Assembly: GCA_002396645.1 (NCBI GenBank)
Contig: DGYI01000014.1
Location: forward strand, 93,284 to 140,013
From: Firmicutes bacterium UBA5010
GTDB lineage: Bacteria > Bacillota > Clostridia > Tissierellales > Sedimentibacteraceae
Reading direction: 5' to 3'
Length of the DNA: 46,730 bases
The notes beneath the pieces are model-generated. The model was not told where the DNA came from. It saw only the letters and a list, made by a program, of their open reading frames with translations, and did not search any database. How positions within the stretch are numbered: position 1 is the stretch's first letter; each line of letters opens with the position of its first letter. The translations under genes and the position numbers were made by a program. Of the stretch, positions 41,814 through 46,730 are shown piece by piece.

Positions 41814-44032
41814 TTATAAAATTCCTTTACCTGTTTTAGTCTCAAGTCAAGTGCTGAATATCTATCATCAATTTTATTGTTTTTCACCATAAAATCTATA
41901 TATTTTTCCTGTCCTACAAGAACCACAAGAGTTTTAGCACGTGTTACAGCCGTATACAGAAGATTTCTTGTAAGAAGCATCTCGGGAGCCCAGGTTGCAG
42001 GCATTATAATTACAGGAAATTCGCTTCCCTGACTTTTATGAACGGTTGAAGCATAAGCCAAAATTAATTCGTCCAATTGAGTGAAATTATATAAAGCTTC
42101 TTTTTTATCGTCAAATTCTACGATAAGCTCCTGATCCTTTTCGTTAATATATATTATATATCCGATATCTCCGTTATAAATTCCTTCGCCCTCAATATTC
42201 TTACCGTCTTCGTTATTAATATTCCAAGCAAGCTGATAATTATTTTTAGTCTGCATTACTTTATCACCGACTCTGAAGCATACTTTTCCTATCGTTTTTT
42301 CAGCCTTTAATTTTGAAGGAGGATTGATTACCTCCTGTAACTTATTATTTAACTCTATAACCCCAATCTCACCTTTTTTCATAGGAGATAAAACCTGAAT
42401 ATCTTTTACAGGGTCTATGGAATATTTTAAAGGAAGCCTTTCTGTATATAATTCAACAATTAAATCGGATATTTCCTTGTTTGTGTTTTTCTTCATAAAG
42501 AAAAAATCCGAATCTTTTTCGTTGCACACAGGCATAGTACCGCTGTTGATTCTGTGGGCATTTTCTATAATGCTGCTTCCATGTGCCTGCCTGAATATTT
42601 TATCCAGCCTTATAGTTTGGATTGCCTCACTTGATATGATATCCTTTAATACATTTCCTGCCCCGACAGATGGAAGCTGGTCCATATCACCTACAAGTAC
42701 AAGCCTTGTACCTGATTTTATTGCCTTTAAAAGATTATTCATCAATATTATATCTATCATTGAGGATTCATCAACTATAACCGCATCAGCGTCAAGAGGA
42801 GAGTCCTCATTTTTGTTGAAGCTAAGATTGCTGTCGCTTTCTCCATAGGCATACTCAAGCATTCTGTGTATCGTTTTTGCTTCTCTGCCTGATGATTCGG
42901 TTATTTTCTTTGCTGCACGCCCGGTAGGGGCACAAAGAAGTACCTTTTTGTTTAATCGTTCAAATACATCTATTATTGTTTTTATTATGGTTGTTTTACC
43001 TGTTCCGGGACCGCCTGTTATAACTGTGACACCATTTTTTACAGCCTCTTTCACAGCCAAGCTTTGTGTGTCGGTCAGCTCTATATTGTTATCTCTTTGA
43101 GACAAGTCTGACTGTGCTTTGATTTCATCATCTGTAAGGCCGTAATCAACTGAGCTTAGAGATATAAGCTTATTGCATACATTTATTTCAGCATTATGGT
43201 AAGGTATATAGTATATGCAATCCTTCCCGTCTATATTTTCGATATGAAGCTTAGCCTGAAACGCCATATTTCTGATTTCAAGTGCCAATATTTCCTCGCT
43301 TGTACCCAGCAATTCTACAGCTGATTTAATCAAGATGTTTTGAGGAAGATAAGAATGCCCTCTTGCAGCTCCTTCTATGAGAAGATATTTAAGTCCAGCA
43401 TCTATTCTGAATGAGGATTGTCTTTCAATTCCTATTGAAAATGCTATTTTATCAGCTAGCTTAAAGCCTATACCGTATATATCCTCCGCAAGCTTATATG
43501 GATTTTCGCGTATAACCGAAATTGTATTTTTACCATATTGCTTATATATTTTTACGGCATAGTTAGGGCTGATATTATGGCTTTGCAAAAACATCATTAT
43601 TTCTTTTATATCAAGCTGATCAACAAAGCTTTCCGATATAGTTTTAGCTTTGACTTCTCCGATTCCTTCGATTTCTGTCAAACGTTCGGGATTATTTTGG
43701 ATAATTGAAAAGGTATCTTGTCCGAATGCTTCTACAATTTTTTTTGCGGTAGAAGGACCAATTCCCTTTATCATTCCCGAGGCTAAATAATTTTCCACAG
43801 CATCAAGCTGAGTGGGAAGCAATATGCTGTAAGCCTCCACTTGAAACTGTTCTCCGTATTTTTGGTGTTTTATGTATTTGCCGTACATCAATATAGTTTC
43901 ATTGGTTAAATCCGACGGAAAGCTTCCTGTTATTGTTACGACATTTGTATCAGTTTCTAATAAAGCAACTGTATAACCGTTATCTTCATTTCTGTAAATT
44001 ATATCAAATATTATTCCCTTTAGCTCTTCCAT
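41807..44032 (-). CDS. recD2: RecD2-type ATP-dependent DNA helicase
   Basis: A 741-residue superfamily 1B helicase moving 5' to 3'. It has an N-terminal OB-like region (1-75), paired helix-hairpin-helix motifs (about 80-200; SGMIKGIGPSTAKKIV and LAEDIYGIGFKLADKIA), Walker A GGPGTGKTT at 340-348, the ATPase acid in VDESSM near 422, GDMDQLPSVGAGN, and the C-terminal UvrD-like region with YASTVHKSQGSEF. The N-terminal extension separates RecD2 from RecD of RecBCD. It acts in replication-fork and mismatch repair. First gene of the operon with comFC. Confidence 0.95.
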   Translation of the reverse strand: MEELKGIIFDIIYRNEDNGYTVALLETDTNVVTITGSFPSDLTNETILMYGKYIKHQKYGEQFQVEAYSILLPTQLDAVENYLASGMIKGIGPSTAKKIVEAFGQDTFSIIQNNPERLTEIEGIGEVKAKTISESFVDQLDIKEIMMFLQSHNISPNYAVKIYKQYGKNTISVIRENPYKLAEDIYGIGFKLADKIAFSIGIERQSSFRIDAGLKYLLIEGAARGHSYLPQNILIKSAVELLGTSEEILALEIRNMAFQAKLHIENIDGKDCIYYIPYHNAEINVCNKLISLSSVDYGLTDDEIKAQSDLSQRDNNIELTDTQSLAVKEAVKNGVTVITGGPGTGKTTIIKTIIDVFERLNKKVLLCAPTGRAAKKITESSGREAKTIHRMLEYAYGESDSNLSFNKNEDSPLDADAVIVDESSMIDIILMNNLLKAIKSGTRLVLVGDMDQLPSVGAGNVLKDIISSEAIQTIRLDKIFRQAHGSSIIENAHRINSGTMPVCNEKDSDFFFMKKNTNKEISDLIVELYTERLPLKYSIDPVKDIQVLSPMKKGEIGVIELNNKLQEVINPPSKLKAEKTIGKVCFRVGDKVMQTKNNYQLAWNINNEDGKNIEGEGIYNGDIGYIIYINEKDQELIVEFDDKKEALYNFTQLDELILAYASTVHKSQGSEFPVIIMPATWAPEMLLTRNLLYTAVTRAKTLVVLVGQEKYIDFMVKNNKIDDRYSALDLRLKQVKEFYKW

Positions 44033-44054
44033 TAAAACCTCACTTGTTTTAAGT

Positions 44055-44074
44055 GTATCAAGTATGTTTGATAC
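44055..44074. promoter_or_regulatory. Inverted repeat before recD2
   Basis: GTATCAA (44055-44061) and TTGATAC (44068-44074) are exact complements separated by 6 bases, 23 bases upstream of the recD2 start. A regulator site or leader hairpin is possible. It does not match the LexA box of Firmicutes. The rest of the 44033-44277 gap holds only a weak possible -10, TATACT at 44239-44244, for the next gene. Confidence 0.35.
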
Positions 44075-44277
44075 TATTCTATAATAAATTGCTATATTTA
44101 ATTTTTTGATACATATAAGTTCTCTATAATGATATTATAACTATATAATTACAGCTTATCAATATCAAATTATATTTTGAAATATTAATAATTTTTTTCT
44201 TTTAATATACCTGATTTTGTGATAAAGTAAGAACTAGTTATACTATATAGTAGTTAAAATGGGAGGACTTTGGTTAT

Positions 44278-45876
44278 ATGTCAAAGGATAATTTTGTCAA
44301 GGGTGCCGCAATTTTAGGGCTGTCCGGATTAATAGTAAAAATATTGGGAGCTATATATAGAATTCCTTTAACAGGATTAATAGGCACAGAGGGTATGGCC
44401 TACTATACAGCAGCTTATAATGTATATAATCTTCTTCTTGCTATATCTCTTGCAGGATTCCCTACAGCTATAGCAAGATTGATTTCAGAAAAAAGAGCAT
44501 TAAATAACTACAAGGGAGCATATCAAGTCTATAGCATTTCTTTGTGGGGAATGTTTATAATAGGTATTGTATCTTCAGTATTAGTTTTGATATTTGCTAA
44601 GCCTATAGTGAATTTTATGGGCTTTTCGGAAGCATACTATTCAATGGTTGCATTAGTTCCGGCATTGCTTATTATACCTGTATTATCATCTTACAGAGGA
44701 TTCTTCCAAGGTACTCAAAACATGGTGCCGTTTGCACTGTCTCAGCTTGCAGAGCAGCTTCTCAGAGTTGCCGTGGGATACTTTCTGGCATATTCACTTG
44801 TTAAGATAGGTCTTGCAAAAGCAGCGGCAGGCGCAACCTTTGGAGCAAGTGTCGGAAGTATAGGGGCTCTTTTAATAGTATTTTTGTTCTTCATCATGAG
44901 AAAAAGATTAACACAAAATGAAATACAGTCTTCAAATAACAACTCACTTGATGAAACTAAAACTGTTGTAAAAAATTTACTTAGAATAGCAATACCAATA
45001 ACAATCGGTGCTTCTATGGCGCCTCTTATGGGAAATATGGATACATTTTTTGTTTCAAACAGACTTGCGAGTTTAAATTATTCACAGGCTGTTATTGATG
45101 ATTTGTATGGTCAGTTAAACGGAATGGCTCATTCAATGATTAATTTTCCGCAGGCATTCTCTACCGCAATAGCAATCAGCTTAGTACCTGTTATGGCAGA
45201 TGCATTTGTTAAAAAGGAAAGATCACGACTTAATCAGACCGCAGATATGGGAGCAAAGCTTTCATTAATTATTGCCTTGCCTTGCGGAATAGGTATGTTC
45301 ATGCTGGCAGAGCCGATTATGGCCTTGTTATTTCCAAGTATGGGAGCACAAAGACATGCATCTTCGGGAGTTTTATTGCAGATACTGTCTATAGGGGTTA
45401 TATTCCTTATATTAAATCAAGCATATACAGCTATGCTTCAATCAGTAAACAAACAGATGATACCTGTTAAAAATTTGTTTATAGGTCTTATTTTCAAGGT
45501 TATTTTATCATACATACTGATAGGAATAGCTCCGATAAATATTAAGGGAGCTGCATTGAGTACCTGTGCCGCATACCTGATTGCATCAATATTAAACTTA
45601 AGAGATATAAGAAAATATACCTCAATTAAGATGAGCAATATAATTAAAATATCAGCACTTCCTTTGTTATCAACTGCCATAATGGCAATAACCGTATGGA
45701 TAGTCTATAGATTGACCGGAATGATTATCAGTTCTAAGGGATTAGTTACACTGTTATCAATAGCAATCGGAGGACTTATATACTTTGTAGCATTATTTGC
45801 TACAGGAGCTATAACGAGTGAGGATTTAGAGCTTATTCCTATGGGAAGCAAGATGAAAAGATTTGTCAGAAGATAA
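44278..45876 (+). CDS. SpoVB/YabM-type polysaccharide flippase (MOP superfamily)
   Basis: A 532-residue integral membrane protein with about 14 helices. The N-terminal GAAILGLSGLIVKILGAIYR and GTEGMAYYTAAYNVYNLLLA are diagnostic of SpoVB/YkvU/YabM-type lipid-linked polysaccharide flippases, related to MurJ. The gene order flippase-YabN-type methylase matches yabM-yabN of Bacillus. It is therefore more likely YabM than the sporulation-specific SpoVB, but the sequences are close and I cannot separate them. GGGAGG lies ahead of the ATG. Confidence 0.92.
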   Translation: MSKDNFVKGAAILGLSGLIVKILGAIYRIPLTGLIGTEGMAYYTAAYNVYNLLLAISLAGFPTAIARLISEKRALNNYKGAYQVYSISLWGMFIIGIVSSVLVLIFAKPIVNFMGFSEAYYSMVALVPALLIIPVLSSYRGFFQGTQNMVPFALSQLAEQLLRVAVGYFLAYSLVKIGLAKAAAGATFGASVGSIGALLIVFLFFIMRKRLTQNEIQSSNNNSLDETKTVVKNLLRIAIPITIGASMAPLMGNMDTFFVSNRLASLNYSQAVIDDLYGQLNGMAHSMINFPQAFSTAIAISLVPVMADAFVKKERSRLNQTADMGAKLSLIIALPCGIGMFMLAEPIMALLFPSMGAQRHASSGVLLQILSIGVIFLILNQAYTAMLQSVNKQMIPVKNLFIGLIFKVILSYILIGIAPINIKGAALSTCAAYLIASILNLRDIRKYTSIKMSNIIKISALPLLSTAIMAITVWIVYRLTGMIISSKGLVTLLSIAIGGLIYFVALFATGAITSEDLELIPMGSKMKRFVRR

Positions 45877-45925
45877 AATATATTGAATGATTTGCAAAAA
45901 ATTATAAATAATAAGAAAGCAGGAA

Positions 45926-45986
45926 CCGAGCCCATGTATAAATGTCTTATGATTTCTTGTACCATTGATACATAGGCATAACGATG
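45926..45986 (+). promoter_or_regulatory. Shared leader hairpin element, copy 3 (before the YabN-type gene)
   Basis: CCGAGCCCATGTATAA (45926-45941) matches copies 1 and 2. ATGTAT (45934-45939) pairs with ATACAT (45968-45973), and the following AGG can pair with the CC of the 5' arm if one A is bulged. As in copy 1, the purine end of the 3' arm is seven bases before an ATG (45984). Here that ATG opens only a nine-codon frame; see the next entry. Confidence 0.5.
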
Positions 45987-45994
45987 GATAAAAT

Positions 45995-46717
45995 ATGGAT
46001 ACAATACAAATAATAGGCTTAGGGGTAGGCGGTATTGAGAATTTAAGCCTTAAAGCATATAATGCGCTTATGGAAAAAATACCCACATATTTGCGTACAG
46101 CCAGACATCCGATAGTTCAAGATCTGGAAAATAATGGAATAAATTGCATCTCGTTTGACGATTTATTTGAAAAAATTGTTGAATTTGATGAAATTTATAA
46201 TAAAATTGTTGAAAAAATAGTTGCAGAACTCAAAAAATATGGTAAAATAAATTATTGCATCCCCGGTAGCCCATATGTTGGAGATTTTGTAACTAAAAAG
46301 CTTTTGGATCAATATAAGGATACAATAAATATTGAAATAATAGATAATGAAAGTTTCCTTAGCAGATGTATAAAACTTTCGGGGTATTCTGATTATAAAA
46401 ATATAAAAATTATAGACCCTAATGAAATGGATGAATTTTCATTAGATCCTAATTCAGTAAATTTTATAACTCAGGTTGACAGTAAATCACTTGCATCAGA
46501 GGTTAAAATCAAGCTCATGGAATCGTATTCCGAAGGCTGTGAGGTGCTGAAAATAGATGTTTTGAGCAATTCAACAGTAAAAATCCCGCTTTTTTTACTA
46601 GACCAGGAAAGTAATTATGAATTTTCAACATATTTTTGCATTTTGCCTATTGAAAAATATAAAATAACGTTGTATAATATAGACAACTTATGTAGGATAG
46701 TCAAATACATTTACTGA
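45995..46717 (+). CDS. YabN-type tetrapyrrole methylase-like protein lacking the MazG domain
   Basis: A 240-residue protein matching only the N-terminal SAM-dependent methylase-like domain of YabN/MazG fusions: GLGVGGIENLSLKAYNAL and LRTARHPIV at the start, CIPGSPYVGDFVTKKLL in the middle. The fusion is normally about 480 residues. Here the frame stops exactly where the MazG pyrophosphohydrolase domain should begin (LCRIVKYIY then TGA), 13 bases before the window ends. The start is also odd: ATGGATAAAAT and ATGGATACAAT (45984-45994 and 45995-46005) are a near-perfect tandem repeat, and the first ATG, which has the better spacing from AGG, is out of frame. It is either a split two-gene form or a decaying gene. 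Confidence 0.75.
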   Translation: MDTIQIIGLGVGGIENLSLKAYNALMEKIPTYLRTARHPIVQDLENNGINCISFDDLFEKIVEFDEIYNKIVEKIVAELKKYGKINYCIPGSPYVGDFVTKKLLDQYKDTINIEIIDNESFLSRCIKLSGYSDYKNIKIIDPNEMDEFSLDPNSVNFITQVDSKSLASEVKIKLMESYSEGCEVLKIDVLSNSTVKIPLFLLDQESNYEFSTYFCILPIEKYKITLYNIDNLCRIVKYIY

Positions 46718-46730
46718 ATTAGGATCTAAT

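Noticed and set aside
42417..42848. A 143-residue open frame antisense to recD2
   Set aside because: Shadow of the helicase motif region; Ser/Ile/Leu-rich with no recognisable domain or ribosome site.

Overview
This is AT-rich chromosomal DNA from an anaerobic, low-GC Gram-positive bacterium, most likely a clostridial or tissierellial Firmicute. The evidence is a complete FabK-type type II fatty acid synthesis operon, a SpoVB/YabM-type flippase next to a YabN-type methylase, a 1416-residue activator of the 2-hydroxyacyl-CoA dehydratase type, a tRNA 2-selenouridine synthase, surface proteins with SLH domains, and strong Shine-Dalgarno sites throughout. No rRNA, tRNA, CRISPR array, insertion sequence or phage gene was seen.

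Layout. (1) 59-3844: a two-gene ABC exporter of the MacB/LolCDE type (leftward) with a divergent TetR regulator. (2) 4066-10194: fabT-like regulator, fabH, acpP, fabK, fabD, fabG, fabF and fabZ in one direction. A consensus promoter with an operator across its start site precedes the operon, a second copy of the operator precedes acpP, and a strong terminator ends it. (3) 10365-15495: a DeoR/YdcF pair, a broken HAD phosphatase, an unknown gene, an SLH surface protein and a zinc-ribbon membrane protein. (4) 15606-18175 (leftward): pspA, an unknown gene, lemA and htpX, which looks like an envelope-stress operon. (5) 18381-20846: histidine phosphatase, mnmH/selU and an HNH endonuclease. (6) 20992-25242: the giant dehydratase activase. 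(7) 25525-29123: a YibE/F membrane protein, a lipase-like hydrolase, a second FabT-like MarR regulator and a DegV (FakB-like) fatty-acid-binding protein. (8) 29429-37332: an oxidoreductase island, visibly richer in G+C codons, arranged as two wings around a LysR gene. (9) 37387-40376: two flavodoxin-fold reductases, then PadR and an unusual FtsW/RodA-like membrane protein. (10) 40465-46717: hpf, comFC and recD2 (leftward), then the YabM-type flippase and a shortened YabN methylase.

How the parts work together. Lipid metabolism appears twice. The first MarR gene heads the synthesis operon and has its own operator type. The second MarR gene and the degV gene carry nearly identical 17-bp boxes that match the classical streptococcal FabT site, placed identically on two promoters. 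This suggests separate control of fatty acid synthesis and of exogenous fatty acid capture. In the island, a 46-bp operator block containing a LysR-type palindrome occurs twice, in opposite orientation, each joined to a promoter of the same geometry. One copy drives the left wing (aldo/keto reductase, iron alcohol dehydrogenase, cyclophilin-like lipoprotein, small Cys protein). The other drives the right wing (SLH-anchored cyclophilin-like protein, SDR, flavodoxin remnant, ferredoxin-type aldo/keto reductase). Each wing pairs intracellular redox enzymes with an exported cyclophilin-like domain on a different anchor.

Three unrelated genes (fabD, the YibE/F gene and the YabN-type gene) share an upstream hairpin element whose 5' arm is conserved, a candidate undescribed leader RNA. 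These three observations (twin FabT circuits, the LysR island and the shared leader) are the best leads in the window.
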